From Sphingobium fuliginis (GTDB taxonomy: Bacteria; Pseudomonadota; Alphaproteobacteria; Sphingomonadales; Sphingomonadaceae): a stretch of 64,000 bases of DNA. The stretch is taken from NCBI RefSeq assembly GCF_004152845.1, contig NZ_SEON01000001.1, positions 558,001 to 622,000 of the forward strand, written 5' to 3'. The notes beneath the pieces are model-generated. The model did not search any database, was not told the DNA's origin, and was given only the letters and a program-made list of their open reading frames with translations. The position numbers and the translations under genes were made by a program. Shown in pieces: positions 27,623-37,643 of this stretch; within the stretch, counting starts at the first letter, position 1; each line of letters begins with the position of its first letter.

Positions 27623-28717
27623 TTACCCCAGATGCGTGGCGGTCCAGTCGGCCCTGGCGCTCCATGTTTCCTGTGAGCCCTTGACCGTGCAGCCCTTTTC
27701 GCCCGCCTCCACGAGGCCGACGCGGACCACGGTTTCGCCCGCTGCTTCCAGATCCGCCGTCACGGCGTCCACCGCATCCGCATCCACCGCCAGCACCATG
27801 CCGACACCGCAATTGAAGGTGCGGGCCATTTCCTCCGGCTCGATATTGCCCTGCGCCTGGAGGAAAGCCATCAGGCGCGGCTGTTCCCAGCCGTCGGCGT
27901 CGATAACCGCATGACAGCCTTCGGGCAGCACGCGCGGGATATTCTCCAGCAGACCGCCGCCGGTGATGTGGGCCAGCGCATTGATCCGGCCTGCCCGGAC
28001 CAGCGGCAGCAGCGACTTCACATAGATGCGCGTCGGCGCCATCAGCGCATCGATCAGCAGCACCTCATTATCGAAGATCGCCGGGCGGTCGAGCTTCCAG
28101 CCCTTGTCGGCGGCAAGGCGGCGCACCAGCGAGAAGCCGTTGCTGTGCACGCCCGAGGAAGTGAGACCCAGCAGCACGTCGCCCGCCTTGACCCGGTTGC
28201 CGGTCAGCGCCCTGGACCGCTCCACCGCGCCGACGCAGAAACCGGCAAGGTCATAGTCGCCCGGCCCGTACATGCCGGGCATTTCCGCCGTCTCTCCACC
28301 GATAAGGGCGCAGCCGGCCTGCTTGCAGCCCTCCGCAATGCCCGCGATCACGCGTTCGGCGACGCCGCTCTCCAGCTTGCCGGTGGCATAATAGTCCAGG
28401 AAGAAGAGCGGTTCGGCGCCCTGCACGATCAGGTCGTTGGCGCACATGGCGACCAGGTCGATGCCCACGCCGTCATGGGCGTTGTGATCGATGGCGAGCT
28501 TCAGCTTGGTGCCCACGCCGTCATTGGCCGCGACCAGCAGCGGATCGTCGTAACCGGCCGCCTTCAGGTCGAAGAAACCGCCGAAGCCGCCCAGTTCCGC
28601 GTCGGCGCCGGGGCGACGGGTGGCCTTGGCAAGCGGGGCGATGGCGCGAACCAGCGCATTGCCCGCGGCGATGTCGACGCCAGCCTTGGCGTAGCTGTAG
28701 GATTCGGTGTCGCTCAT
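27623..28717 (-). CDS. purM: Phosphoribosylformylglycinamidine cyclo-ligase
   Basis: A 364-residue AIR synthetase of purine synthesis. Key segments are [15 protein letters not shown] at the start, [80 protein letters not shown] and [16 protein letters not shown]. It is followed by purN and is divergent from the DUF2066 gene. Confidence 0.96.
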   Translation of the reverse strand: MSDTESYSYAKAGVDIAAGNALVRAIAPLAKATRRPGADAELGGFGGFFDLKAAGYDDPLLVAANDGVGTKLKLAIDHNAHDGVGIDLVAMCANDLIVQGAEPLFFLDYYATGKLESGVAERVIAGIAEGCKQAGCALIGGETAEMPGMYGPGDYDLAGFCVGAVERSRALTGNRVKAGDVLLGLTSSGVHSNGFSLVRRLAADKGWKLDRPAIFDNEVLLIDALMAPTRIYVKSLLPLVRAGRINALAHITGGGLLENIPRVLPEGCHAVIDADGWEQPRLMAFLQAQGNIEPEEMARTFNCGVGMVLAVDADAVDAVTADLEAAGETVVRVGLVEAGEKGCTVKGSQETWSARADWTATHLG

Positions 28718-28869
28718 GGCTGTGGCCCCTAAGCATTTTCAAGTCAGATGGAAACATCTGACGGTTTAAGAAAATGCGGCAAGCCAAATAACGCACATTG
28801 TGCGCGAAAACGGAACGGGAAATGGGTTGCCGCTTGGCAGCGCAAGCAAATCTCGCCAAAAGGACGCGC

Positions 28870-30153
28870 GTGAACGTGCCTTCTGTCCTTCGTGGCCTGT
28901 CCCTCCGGCCTTTGAACCTGTTCCGCGCAGCGTCGCGCCCGATCCAGATACTGGGCGCGATCATGCTTGGCCTCGCCGCTGCGGCGCTGGTCGCGCAGAT
29001 GGAGGGGGAGCGCGGCGTGCCCCCCATCGCCAGCGGCGGCGATTTCCAGGTGAGCCATGTGAAGGTCGACGTCTTCGCCAAGGATGCCGACAGCGCGCGC
29101 AAGGCCGGCTGGCGGCTGGCGCAGCGGCGGGCGTGGCAGATGCTGTGGACCCGGACCCATGGCGGCAGCGGCGCGCCGGCCCTGTCCGATTCGCAGCTTG
29201 AAGGCATGATTTCGGGCATCGAGATCGAATATGAGCAGGCGGGCCCCACCCGCTATGTCGCCACGCTGGGCGTCATGTTCGACCGGGCGCGGACGGGCCA
29301 GTTGCTGGGCGTGACCGGCAATGTCATGCGGTCCCCGCCCCTGCTGGTGATCCCGGTGCTGTGGGACGGCGGGTCGGCCGTGTCCTATGAGCGGATCAAC
29401 GAATGGCAGCGGGCCTGGGCGCGTTTCCGCACCGGCGACAGCGCGATCGACTATGTCCGCGTGGCCGGGTCGATCGCTGATCCGATCCTGCTGAATGCGG
29501 GGCAGACCGGGCGGCGCGGGCGGCTGTGGTGGCGCGTGCTGCTCGACCAATATGGCGCGGCGGACGTGGTGATCCCGATCGCACGGCTCGACCGTCAATA
29601 TCCGGGCGGTCCGGTGACCGGCACCTTCACGGCGCGCTACGGCCCCGACAATTTCCTGATCGGCAGCTTTTCCCTGCGCGCCTCCAACGACAGCGCGATC
29701 CCGCAGATGCTGGACCAGGCGACGCAGCGGATCGACCAGCTTTATACCCAGGCGCTGAATGACGGCCGCCTGCGTCCCGATCCGTCGCTGATCATCGAGG
29801 AGCCGGTCGATCCCAATGCGCTGGAGATCGAAAATGCCGCCGATCTGCCGGTGGAAACGCTCGACATGCCGACGCCCGCCGCCACCACGGGCAGCTACGC
29901 GATCCAGTTCGACACCCCGGACGTCGGATCGGTGGCGCAGGGCGAAGCCGCCGTGCGTTCCATCGCGGGCGTGCGTTCGGCGGCGACGAGCAGCCTGGCG
30001 CTGGGCGGCACGTCGGTCATGCAGGTGAGCTTCGACGGCACGGTAGACATGTTGCGTGCAGCGCTGGCGGCGAAGGGCTATAACGTCGCCGTGTCCGGCA
30101 ATACGCTGCGCATCCGCAGGGGTGGGACACCGGGAGCCGGCTCTGCGCAATGA
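28870..30153 (+). CDS. DUF2066 domain-containing exported/membrane protein
   Basis: A protein of 427 residues from GTG 28870, chosen because AAGGA lies 7 nt upstream. An N-terminal membrane helix (ILGAIMLGLAAAALVAQ) is followed by a soluble part with VDVFAKDADSARKAGWRLAQRRAWQML and LLVIPVLWDGGSAVSYE, typical of DUF2066. The C terminus (VRSIAGVRSAATSSLAL to LAAKGYNV) resembles a heavy-metal-associated-type ferredoxin fold without a Cys pair. In Pseudomonas the same neighbourhood purN-purM / DUF2066-hda occurs, supporting the call. The function is unknown. An ATG at 28822 would add 16 residues. Confidence 0.83.
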   Translation: MNVPSVLRGLSLRPLNLFRAASRPIQILGAIMLGLAAAALVAQMEGERGVPPIASGGDFQVSHVKVDVFAKDADSARKAGWRLAQRRAWQMLWTRTHGGSGAPALSDSQLEGMISGIEIEYEQAGPTRYVATLGVMFDRARTGQLLGVTGNVMRSPPLLVIPVLWDGGSAVSYERINEWQRAWARFRTGDSAIDYVRVAGSIADPILLNAGQTGRRGRLWWRVLLDQYGAADVVIPIARLDRQYPGGPVTGTFTARYGPDNFLIGSFSLRASNDSAIPQMLDQATQRIDQLYTQALNDGRLRPDPSLIIEEPVDPNALEIENAADLPVETLDMPTPAATTGSYAIQFDTPDVGSVAQGEAAVRSIAGVRSAATSSLALGGTSVMQVSFDGTVDMLRAALAAKGYNVAVSGNTLRIRRGGTPGAGSAQ

Positions 30154-30776
30154 AAGGCGCCATGAGACAGATCAGCCTGCCGTTCGACCGGCCTGATCGG
30201 GCGAGCGGCGAGGATTTCCTGGTCAGCGACGCCAACCGCATCGCCGTCCGCCATCTGGAGAACTGGCGGGGATGGCCGCTGGCGATCAGCGTGCTGAGCG
30301 GGCCGCCCCTGTCGGGCCGTTCGACGCTGGGCCGCCATTTCGTCGCGCAGAGCGGCGGGACGATGATCGACGATGCACAGCGGCAGGATGAGCAGGCGCT
30401 GTTCAACGCCTGGAACGATGCGCAGACGGCGCAGCGCCCGCTGCTGCTGATCGCGGACGCGCCGCCCGCGCTATGGCAGGTGGCCCTTCCCGACCTGCGG
30501 TCCCGGCTGGCGGCGGCGCCGCATGTCGCGCTGGAGCAGCCGGACGAGGCGCTGGCCCGCGCCCTGATCGAGCGGTCCCTGGCGTCGGCCGGGGCAAGCT
30601 ATGCCGCCGACCTGCCCGAATGGCTGCTGCGGCGGATCGAGCGCAGCTATGCCGCCATCGCCGCCGTGACGCGCCTGCTGGACGAGGCGGCTTTGTCATC
30701 GGGACGTAAGATTTCTACCGCTATGGCGAAAGATGTCCTGCAAGACGCGGGATTTTTGCCTATAGTCCCGGACTGA
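30150..30776 (+). CDS. hdaA: DnaA regulatory inactivator HdaA
   Basis: A 208-residue DnaA-like AAA+ protein without the DNA-binding domain IV. The clamp-binding motif QISLPF sits at the N terminus (residues 7-12). The degenerate Walker A GPPLSGRST has Arg in place of Lys, as in Hda proteins. Hda with the loaded sliding clamp stimulates ATP hydrolysis by DnaA to prevent re-initiation. The ATG overlaps the DUF2066 stop. A second ATG four codons later is an alternative start. Confidence 0.88.
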   Translation: MKGAMRQISLPFDRPDRASGEDFLVSDANRIAVRHLENWRGWPLAISVLSGPPLSGRSTLGRHFVAQSGGTMIDDAQRQDEQALFNAWNDAQTAQRPLLLIADAPPALWQVALPDLRSRLAAAPHVALEQPDEALARALIERSLASAGASYAADLPEWLLRRIERSYAAIAAVTRLLDEAALSSGRKISTAMAKDVLQDAGFLPIVPD

Positions 30777-30804
30777 TCCTCCGGTTCCGAACGATGAGAG
30801 AGAT

Positions 30805-32943
30805 GTGGCCGAAGCCGACCCCTCCGCCAGCCTGACCCTGCCCAGCGACCGCTATTTCAACCGGGAACTGTCCTGGCTGGCCTTCAACCAGCGCGTGCTG
30901 GAGGAGGCGATGAACCGGGCGCATCCCCTGCTGGAGCGGCTGCGTTTCCTGTCGATTTCCGGCGCCAATCTGGACGAGTTCTTCTCCGTGCGCGTGGCGG
31001 GCCTGAAGGGGCAGCAATTGCAGGATGTCGACATGCGCTCCGCTGACGGGTTGACCCCGGCGCAGCAGCTTGCCGCCATCACGGATGAGACGGCGCGGCT
31101 GATGGGTGCGCAGCAGAAAGTGTGGGGGGCGTTGCACGGCGAGCTGGGGCAGGTGGGGATAGAGGTGATCGGCCCGTCCACCGCGCTCGACCCCTCCTGC
31201 GAGAACTGGCTGCGCGATCATTTCCTGACGCAGGTCTTCCCGATCCTGACGCCGCAGGCGCTGGACCCGGCGCACCCCTTCCCCTTCATCCCCAATCAGG
31301 GGCTGTCGATCGTCTTCGACCTGGAGCGGCTGTCGGACAAGGAGCCGATTCGCGAGCTGGTGATGATACCGTCCTCACTCGCCCGCTTCGTGCGGATGCC
31401 GGGCGAAACGGCCCGCTATATGGCGCTGGAGGCGGTGATCCGGCGCTTCTCGGCCGATCTCTTTCCCGGCTATCGCGTCCGCAACAGCGGCGTTTTCCGC
31501 ATCATCCGCGACAGCGACATAGAGATAGAGGAAGAGGCGGAGGATCTGGTCCGCTATTTCCGCAGCGCCATCAAGCGCCGCCGCCGGGGCCGCGTGATCC
31601 GCATGGAGATAGAGGAACGCATTCCCGAGCCGGTCGAGGAGATGTTGCAGGACATGCTCCAGGGCCATGAGGCGATCATCGCGGAGGTGGAAGGGTTCGT
31701 CGGCATCGGCGACCTGTCCGGCGTCGTCGAGGAGGATCGGCCGGACCTGAAGTTCGAGCCCTATGCCCCCCGCTTCCCGGAACGCATCCGCGAATATGGC
31801 GGGGATTGCTTTGCCGCGATCCGGGCGAAGGACATCGTCGTCCACCATCCCTATGAAGCCTTCGACGTGGTGGTGTCCTTCCTGAAGCAGGCGGCGTCGG
31901 ACCCCGATGTCGTGGCGATCAAGCAGACGCTGTATCGCGCGGGCAAGCAGTCCGCGATCATCCGCGCGCTGATCGACGCGGCCGAGGCAGGCAAGTCCGT
32001 GACCGCGGTGGTGGAGCTGAAAGCCCGTTTCGACGAGGAGCAGAACCTGATGTGGGCCGATGCGCTGGAGCGCGCGGGCGTGCAGGTGGTCTATGGCTTC
32101 ATCGACTGGAAGACCCATGCGAAGGTGTCGATGGTCGTCCGGCGGGAGGGGGAGGCGTTCCGCACCTACTGCCATTTCGGCACCGGAAATTATCATCCGG
32201 TGACGGCGCGCATCTACACCGACCTCAGCTTCTTCACCGCCGATCCGGCCTATGGGCGCGATGCGGCGGCGCTGTTCAATTACATCACCGGCTATGTCGA
32301 GCCGCAGCGGCTGGAAAAGCTGGTGATGTCGCCCCGCGACCTGCGCAACCGCCTGTGCGACCTGATCGATGCGGAGATAGAGCATGTCCGCGCCGGGCGG
32401 CCGGGAACCATCTGGGCGAAGATGAATTCGCTGGTGGACCCGGCGATCATGGAAAAGCTCTATGCGGCGAGCAATGCAGGCGTGCAGATCGAACTCATCG
32501 TGCGGGGCATCTGCTGCCTCCGGCCGGGCGTGCCGGGCATGTCGGAAAATATCCGGGTGAAGTCGGTGGTCGGCCGCTTTCTTGAACATAGCCGGATCAC
32601 CGTCTTCGGCAATGGCAAGGCGCTGCCCAATAATGGCGCGAAGGTGTTCATCAGTTCGGCCGACTGGATGCCGCGCAATTTCGACCGGCGCGTGGAGTTC
32701 CTGGCGCCGGTCGAAAATCCGACCGTGCACGACCAGATTCTGGACCAGGTGATGGTCGCCAACCTGATCGACACCGAACAGAGCTGGGTGCTGGACAGCG
32801 ACGGCCATTACAGCCGCGTCGAGGCGGGCGACCGGCCGTTCAACCTGCACCGCTATTTCATGACCAACCCGTCCCTTTCGGGCCGTGGCGCCGCGCTGGA
32901 CAGCGAAGCGGTGCCGACGCTGCGCCTGCGCGGGCGGGCCTGA
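30805..32943 (+). CDS. ppk1: Polyphosphate kinase 1
   Basis: A 712-residue enzyme that builds polyphosphate from ATP. The N-terminal domain is marked by YFNRELSWLAFNQRVLEEA, the head domain by FPILTPQALDPAHPFPFIPN, and the two phospholipase-D-like C domains by CHFGTGNYHPVTARIYTDL (with the phosphorylated-His region) and FLEHSRITVFGNG. It starts with GTG 28 nt after hdaA. ppx follows after 5 nt, so synthesis and breakdown of polyphosphate are encoded together. Confidence 0.96.
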   Translation: MAEADPSASLTLPSDRYFNRELSWLAFNQRVLEEAMNRAHPLLERLRFLSISGANLDEFFSVRVAGLKGQQLQDVDMRSADGLTPAQQLAAITDETARLMGAQQKVWGALHGELGQVGIEVIGPSTALDPSCENWLRDHFLTQVFPILTPQALDPAHPFPFIPNQGLSIVFDLERLSDKEPIRELVMIPSSLARFVRMPGETARYMALEAVIRRFSADLFPGYRVRNSGVFRIIRDSDIEIEEEAEDLVRYFRSAIKRRRRGRVIRMEIEERIPEPVEEMLQDMLQGHEAIIAEVEGFVGIGDLSGVVEEDRPDLKFEPYAPRFPERIREYGGDCFAAIRAKDIVVHHPYEAFDVVVSFLKQAASDPDVVAIKQTLYRAGKQSAIIRALIDAAEAGKSVTAVVELKARFDEEQNLMWADALERAGVQVVYGFIDWKTHAKVSMVVRREGEAFRTYCHFGTGNYHPVTARIYTDLSFFTADPAYGRDAAALFNYITGYVEPQRLEKLVMSPRDLRNRLCDLIDAEIEHVRAGRPGTIWAKMNSLVDPAIMEKLYAASNAGVQIELIVRGICCLRPGVPGMSENIRVKSVVGRFLEHSRITVFGNGKALPNNGAKVFISSADWMPRNFDRRVEFLAPVENPTVHDQILDQVMVANLIDTEQSWVLDSDGHYSRVEAGDRPFNLHRYFMTNPSLSGRGAALDSEAVPTLRLRGRA

Positions 32944-32948
32944 ACGGC

Positions 32949-34463
32949 ATGAATTCCATGTTGAGCCAGGTCCGGGCGCTCGCCCCCGGCATGGCGACGT
33001 CCCCGCATCAGGCGAAGGCGCGCACGGCGATCATCGACATCGGTTCCAACAGCGTGCGGCTGGTCGTCTATGACGGGCCGCGCCGCATCCCCTTCATCCT
33101 CTTCAACGAAAAGGTGATGGCGGGATTGGGCGCGTCCCTGGGGAAGACGGGCCGGATCGAGGCGGAAGCCATGGACAGGGGGCTGCGCGCGATCGGCCGC
33201 TTCGCCCATCTCTGCCGCGAGATGGAGGTGCAGGAGGTGCGCTGCGTCGCCACCGCCGCGGTGCGGGACGCGGAAAATGGCGACGAGTTCATCCGGCGCG
33301 CCCGCGACATGGGGCTGGAGGTCGAGCTGCTGTCCGGCGGGCAGGAGGCGGTCGCCGCGGCCTATGGCGTGTTGTCGGGCATTCCGGGCGCGGACGGCAT
33401 CGTCGGAGATCTGGGCGGCGGCAGCCTTGAGCTGGCCCGAATCCGCGACGGCGCCGTGCATGAAACGGTGTCCTTGCCGCTGGGCGTGCTGCGCCTGCCG
33501 CAAATCCGCGCCAAGGGGCCGGCCGTGCTGGAGCGAATGGTCAGGAAGATGCTGGCCAAGGCGGGCTGGGACGCGCCTGCCGGCCTGCCCTTCTATCTGG
33601 TCGGCGGGTCGTGGCGCGCGCTGGCCCGGTTCGACATGGAATTGACCCAGTTCCCGCTTCCCGTCGTGCACCAATATGAAATGCCTGCCGCGCGGGCCGA
33701 ACAATTGACGCGCATCGTGTCCCATGTCGGCAAGGCGCGGTTCAAGGATATTCCCCAGATCACCGGATCGCGCGTGCCGACCCTGCCGGATGCGGCGGCG
33801 CTGCTGTCGGTGATCGTGCGCCAGTTGAGGTCGAGCAGGCTGGTCGTGTCGGCCTATGGCCTGCGCGAGGGGCTGCTGTTCAGCGATCTGCCCCCGGATA
33901 TTCAGGCACATGATCCGCTGCTGATCGCGGCGGAGGCCGAAGGCGAAGCGCAGGCGCGCTTTACCGGCCATGGCGACATGATCGAGCGCTGGATCGCGCC
34001 GCTGTTCCTGGAGGACGGCAGCGCGTGGCGGCGGATTCGCCGGGCGGCCTGCCTGTTGGCCGATGTCGGGTGGCGCGCCAATCCCGATTTCCGGTCGGAC
34101 CGGGGCGTCGAGATCGCGCTGCACAGCAATTGGGTCGGCATCAACGCGGCCGAGCGAGCCATGCTGGCCCAGGCGCTGCACAGCAATTTTGGCGGCGGCC
34201 TGTCGACGCCGCCCGGCATCGAGCGGCTGGCCCCGCCCGAAGCGCTTCAGCGAGCGACCTTATGGGGTCTGGCGATCAGATTGGGGCAGCGGTTGTCCGG
34301 AGGCGTGGAGGGGCCTTTGCTCGCCTCCCGCCTGGAGATGGAGGGCAATGTGCTCGAACTGCGGCTGCGCAGCGTGGACGCCGATCTGTTCGGAGAAGCG
34401 GTCGAGCGGCGGCAGCGGCAACTGGCCCAGGCCATGGGCGTGAAGTACCGGCTGGCCTGGTAG
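32949..34463 (+). CDS. ppx: Exopolyphosphatase (Ppx/GppA family)
   Basis: A 504-residue ASKHA-fold phosphatase. IIDIGSNSVRLVVYD near residue 29 and GDLGGGSLELARI near 156 form the nucleotide/phosphate-binding loops. It removes terminal phosphates from polyphosphate, and may also act on pppGpp. The C-terminal third forms an HD-like helical region as in Ppx2-type enzymes. It ends the DUF2066-hdaA-ppk1-ppx run. Confidence 0.94.
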   Translation: MNSMLSQVRALAPGMATSPHQAKARTAIIDIGSNSVRLVVYDGPRRIPFILFNEKVMAGLGASLGKTGRIEAEAMDRGLRAIGRFAHLCREMEVQEVRCVATAAVRDAENGDEFIRRARDMGLEVELLSGGQEAVAAAYGVLSGIPGADGIVGDLGGGSLELARIRDGAVHETVSLPLGVLRLPQIRAKGPAVLERMVRKMLAKAGWDAPAGLPFYLVGGSWRALARFDMELTQFPLPVVHQYEMPAARAEQLTRIVSHVGKARFKDIPQITGSRVPTLPDAAALLSVIVRQLRSSRLVVSAYGLREGLLFSDLPPDIQAHDPLLIAAEAEGEAQARFTGHGDMIERWIAPLFLEDGSAWRRIRRAACLLADVGWRANPDFRSDRGVEIALHSNWVGINAAERAMLAQALHSNFGGGLSTPPGIERLAPPEALQRATLWGLAIRLGQRLSGGVEGPLLASRLEMEGNVLELRLRSVDADLFGEAVERRQRQLAQAMGVKYRLAW

Positions 34464-34660
34464 GGGGCTGACTGAATGCGGTCAGGGAGCGGAGCTTCTG
34501 CTTTCCCTGAAGGAAGCCTGCTCCTGCGCAGGCAGGCCCGGCCCTCCCTTCCGTGCATCATCGCCGCCCGATCCGGGCGCCTGCTTTCGCATGAGCATGC
34601 TGTGCCTTCAGGAAAGCGTCGCAATCGTCCGCTTCCGACCAGCCGAGCCAGCCGACCGGC

Positions 34661-35026
34661 TCAGGCAAAGATCAGCCGGGCCTCTTCGCCGGTCTGCTGC
34701 AAGAACCCCATCGGGCCGCCGACCTCAACGCCCTGCGGCAAATCATCGGCAGTCATTCCGCACAGCGCAAGTCCGCTCTGACAGGCAAGCAGGATCACGC
34801 CCAAGCCCAATGCCTCTTCGATCACCATCGCCAGCGAAGGCAGCCCCGATGCCCGATGCGCTTCGTCGCAGGGCGCTTCCGGAGGCGCTCGCAGCAAGCT
34901 CACCGCGTCCAGTTGCAGGAACAGCGCCGCGCCGCCGCCCAGCGCCGCCTGAGCCGCCGCGATCACCAAGGCTCCGCGCAGCCGTTCCGCATCCGCCGTC
35001 GCGACGATGATCCTCAGCTCGCGCAT
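34661..35026 (-). CDS. DsrE/DsrF-like family protein
   Basis: A 121-residue protein of the DsrE-like fold: [20 protein letters not shown] at the start, GVILLACQSGLALCGM in the middle with two cysteines, and GGPMGFLQQ near the end. Family members act in sulfur relay or are of unknown function. Its start overlaps the moeB-like gene by 13 bases; the pairing with a ThiF/MoeB enzyme hints at a sulfur-transfer task. About 200 bp downstream there is no gene and no clear signal. Confidence 0.8.
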   Translation of the reverse strand: MRELRIIVATADAERLRGALVIAAAQAALGGGAALFLQLDAVSLLRAPPEAPCDEAHRASGLPSLAMVIEEALGLGVILLACQSGLALCGMTADDLPQGVEVGGPMGFLQQTGEEARLIFA

Positions 35027-35790
35027 AGTTCCACGGCGCAACCCTGGCAGGCGGGATCCTTCGGCACCGCCACGGTCCGAAACCGCATCGACAACAGATC
35101 GGCCAGCAGCAAGCGCCCCGCCATGTCATCGCCGAAGGGCACAAGCGCGCGGATCACCTCCAGCGCCGCCAGACTGCCGATCACCCCTGTCAGCGCCCCG
35201 ATCACGCCGGTTTCGGAACAGTTCCGCTCCGGCGCGTCCTGCGGCGACCCGACCAGACAGCGATAGCAGGGCTTGCCCGCCTCCCAACCGCGATATGTGG
35301 CCAATTGCCCCTCGAACGGCCCGACCGCCGCCGACACCAGCGGAATCCGCAGCTTCTGCGTGCAGTCCGCCACCGCCAGCCGCGTCGCGAAACTGTCGCA
35401 GCCATCCAGCACCACATCGGCATCCCGCAGCATCAGCGCGGCATTGCCCGCGTCGATGCGGGCGTTGATGGGGATCAGCTTCACGTCCGGATTGAGCCGC
35501 GCGACCGCCGCCATCGCGCTTTCGGCCTTGGGCGCTCCGATCTCGTCAGTGCCGAACAGCACCTGCCGCTGCAGATTGGAGAGGGCGACCGCATCGTCAT
35601 CGATCACCCGAATCGTGCCCACGCCCGCCGCGGCGAGATAGAGGATGGCCGGGCTGCCGATCCCGCCCGCCCCCACGACGGCCACATCCGCCGACAACAG
35701 CCGCGCCTGCCCCGCGCCGCCGATCTCCTTCAGCACGATATGGCGGGCATAGCGCTCAAGCTGATCGTCCGTGAGGGCCAGGGGCGTCAT
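35014..35790 (-). CDS. moeB: Molybdopterin-synthase adenylyltransferase MoeB / ThiF family
   Basis: A 258-residue E1-like adenylating enzyme that activates the C-terminal glycine of MoaD or ThiS. It has [19 protein letters not shown], the ATP loop [37 protein letters not shown] and DGCDSFATR. Zinc-site cysteines are in CYRC and CQGC. MoeB and ThiF cannot be separated by sequence alone; HesA is also possible. It overlaps dut by 4 bases and dsrE-like by 13. Confidence 0.88.
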   Translation of the reverse strand: MTPLALTDDQLERYARHIVLKEIGGAGQARLLSADVAVVGAGGIGSPAILYLAAAGVGTIRVIDDDAVALSNLQRQVLFGTDEIGAPKAESAMAAVARLNPDVKLIPINARIDAGNAALMLRDADVVLDGCDSFATRLAVADCTQKLRIPLVSAAVGPFEGQLATYRGWEAGKPCYRCLVGSPQDAPERNCSETGVIGALTGVIGSLAALEVIRALVPFGDDMAGRLLLADLLSMRFRTVAVPKDPACQGCAVELCAS

Positions 35791-36251
35791 TGGGATCGAA
35801 CCCCCGTCGATCCGAATCCCCCTGCGCCCCTGATCGTCTCGTCCAGTTCCTCGACTTCGGCAAAGCGCGCCATCTGCACCGGCGCGGCGACCAGTTGCGC
35901 GATCCGGTCGCCCCGCGCGATCACAAAGGGTTCTTCGCCCAGATTGATCAATATGACCTTCAGCTCGCCGCGATAATCGGCGTCAATCGTCCCCGGCGTA
36001 TTGGGCAGGCTGATCCCATGTTTCAGCGCCAGGCCGGAACGCGGCCGCACCTGCACTTCATAACCTTCGGGAATCGCCATGGCAAAGCCGGTCGCCACCG
36101 CATGCCGGCCGCCGGGCACAAGGATGATGTCCTCCGCCGACACGACGTCCATCCCCGCCGCATGCGCCGTGGCATAGGCCGGCGCCGGCAGGCCCGCGCC
36201 ATGGGGCAGGCGCTTCAGGCGAATTTCAATGGGCGGAAGAGGAGAGGACAT
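35787..36251 (-). CDS. dut: Deoxyuridine 5'-triphosphate nucleotidohydrolase
   Basis: A 154-residue trimeric dUTPase. The five motifs are visible: [57 protein letters not shown] and [10 protein letters not shown]. It keeps uracil out of DNA and supplies dUMP. The start lies 26 bases inside the end of coaBC, the same coaBC-dut order as in many Proteobacteria. Confidence 0.96.
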   Translation of the reverse strand: MSSPLPPIEIRLKRLPHGAGLPAPAYATAHAAGMDVVSAEDIILVPGGRHAVATGFAMAIPEGYEVQVRPRSGLALKHGISLPNTPGTIDADYRGELKVILINLGEEPFVIARGDRIAQLVAAPVQMARFAEVEELDETIRGAGGFGSTGVRSQ

Positions 36252-37482
36252 GGGCGACCTTTTCTATCAGGCGGGTGGCGACGGCGTCCTTGGGCAGATG
36301 GTCCCAGCTCTCGACGCCATCCTTCGAAACGATGTGCACGCTGTTGGAATCGCCGCCCATCACGCTTGAGCCGGGCGGCCCCGACACGTCATTCGCGACG
36401 ATCCAGTCGGCGCCCTTGCGCGCCAGCTTCGCCTGCGCATGTTCAGCGATCTTCTGCGTCTCGGCGGCAAAGCCGACCAGCAGGGCGGGACGCTGCGCAT
36501 GTTTGCCCAGCGTGGCGAGAATGTCCGGATTCTCGACCAGGGCCAAGGGCGCCGGCTTGCCCGATCCATCCTTCTTGAGCTTCTGATCCGCAGCGTCCGC
36601 CGTGCGCCAGTCGGCCACCGCCGCCACCATGATCGCCGCATGGGCGGGCAGGGCCGCCTCCACCGCGGCCAGCATCTCCCGCGCGGTTTCCACATCGACG
36701 CGGGTCACGCCGGCCGGCGTCGGCAGGTGCACCGGCCCCGCCACCAATGTCACCCGCGCGCCGGCCCGCGCCGCCGCCGCCGCTATGGCGAAGCCCTGCT
36801 TGCCGGAGGACCGGTTGGCGATGTAACGGACCGGGTCGATCGGCTCATGCGTCGGGCCGGCCGTCACCAGCACATGCCGTCCGGCGAGCGGCGCGTCGGC
36901 CGTTTCGAAGTCCGGCTGCCCGGCCAGCGGATCGGCGACGAGCGGCCGGGCGAGCAGCCGCGCCACCTCCGCCGCGATCGCTTCCGGATCGGGCAGGCGG
37001 CCCTTGCCGAATTCCCCGCAGGCCATTTCACCACTGTCCGGCTCCATCACATGCACGCCATCGGCCTTGAGCTGTGCGACATTCCGCCGGGTCGCGGCAT
37101 GGTGCCACATCCGAACGTTCATGGCGGGAACGGCGAGCACCGGCTTGTCGGTCGCCAACAGCAGCGTCGTCGCCAGATCGTCGGCAATGCCGCCCGCCAT
37201 CTTGGCCAGGATGTTCGCCGTCGCCGGCGCGACCACGACCAGATCGGCCTGCCGCGAAAGCTGGATATGCCCGATCTCGCGCTCTTCCTTGAGGTCGAAC
37301 ATGTCGCCATAGACATGATCCTCGGTCAGCACGCCCAGCGACAGCGGCGTCACGAATTTCTCCGCGCTTTCCGTCAGCACCGCCCGCACCGCGATGCCGC
37401 GCCTGCGCAGCAGCCGCACCAGTTCCAGCGACTTATAGGCGGCGATGCCGCCCGAAACGATGAGAAGGATGCGCTTGGTCAT
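36226..37482 (-). CDS. coaBC: Bifunctional phosphopantothenoylcysteine decarboxylase / synthetase
   Basis: A 418-residue bifunctional enzyme of coenzyme A synthesis. The CoaC flavoprotein half begins [19 protein letters not shown] and has the [17 protein letters not shown] segment plus the [13 protein letters not shown] flap. The CoaB half starts [28 protein letters not shown] and contains the ANDV motif. The ATG at 37482 begins MTKRILL; the frame is open further upstream without conservation. It is divergent from egtB. Confidence 0.95.
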   Translation of the reverse strand: MTKRILLIVSGGIAAYKSLELVRLLRRRGIAVRAVLTESAEKFVTPLSLGVLTEDHVYGDMFDLKEEREIGHIQLSRQADLVVVAPATANILAKMAGGIADDLATTLLLATDKPVLAVPAMNVRMWHHAATRRNVAQLKADGVHVMEPDSGEMACGEFGKGRLPDPEAIAAEVARLLARPLVADPLAGQPDFETADAPLAGRHVLVTAGPTHEPIDPVRYIANRSSGKQGFAIAAAAARAGARVTLVAGPVHLPTPAGVTRVDVETAREMLAAVEAALPAHAAIMVAAVADWRTADAADQKLKKDGSGKPAPLALVENPDILATLGKHAQRPALLVGFAAETQKIAEHAQAKLARKGADWIVANDVSGPPGSSVMGGDSNSVHIVSKDGVESWDHLPKDAVATRLIEKVAHVLSSSAH

Positions 37483-37643
37483 GACAGGCCCATCATTTGG
37501 GCAAGCGGCGGGCCCTTGTCCAGCCATTCCCATCGTCCCCATGCGCAATCATCGAAGGACGGCGAAACGGCCCGGCCGGAACCGATCCGCCCCTTCATGC
37601 GATTATTCCAGGAGAGCGGCGCAACCGTATCGAAGGGGCATGC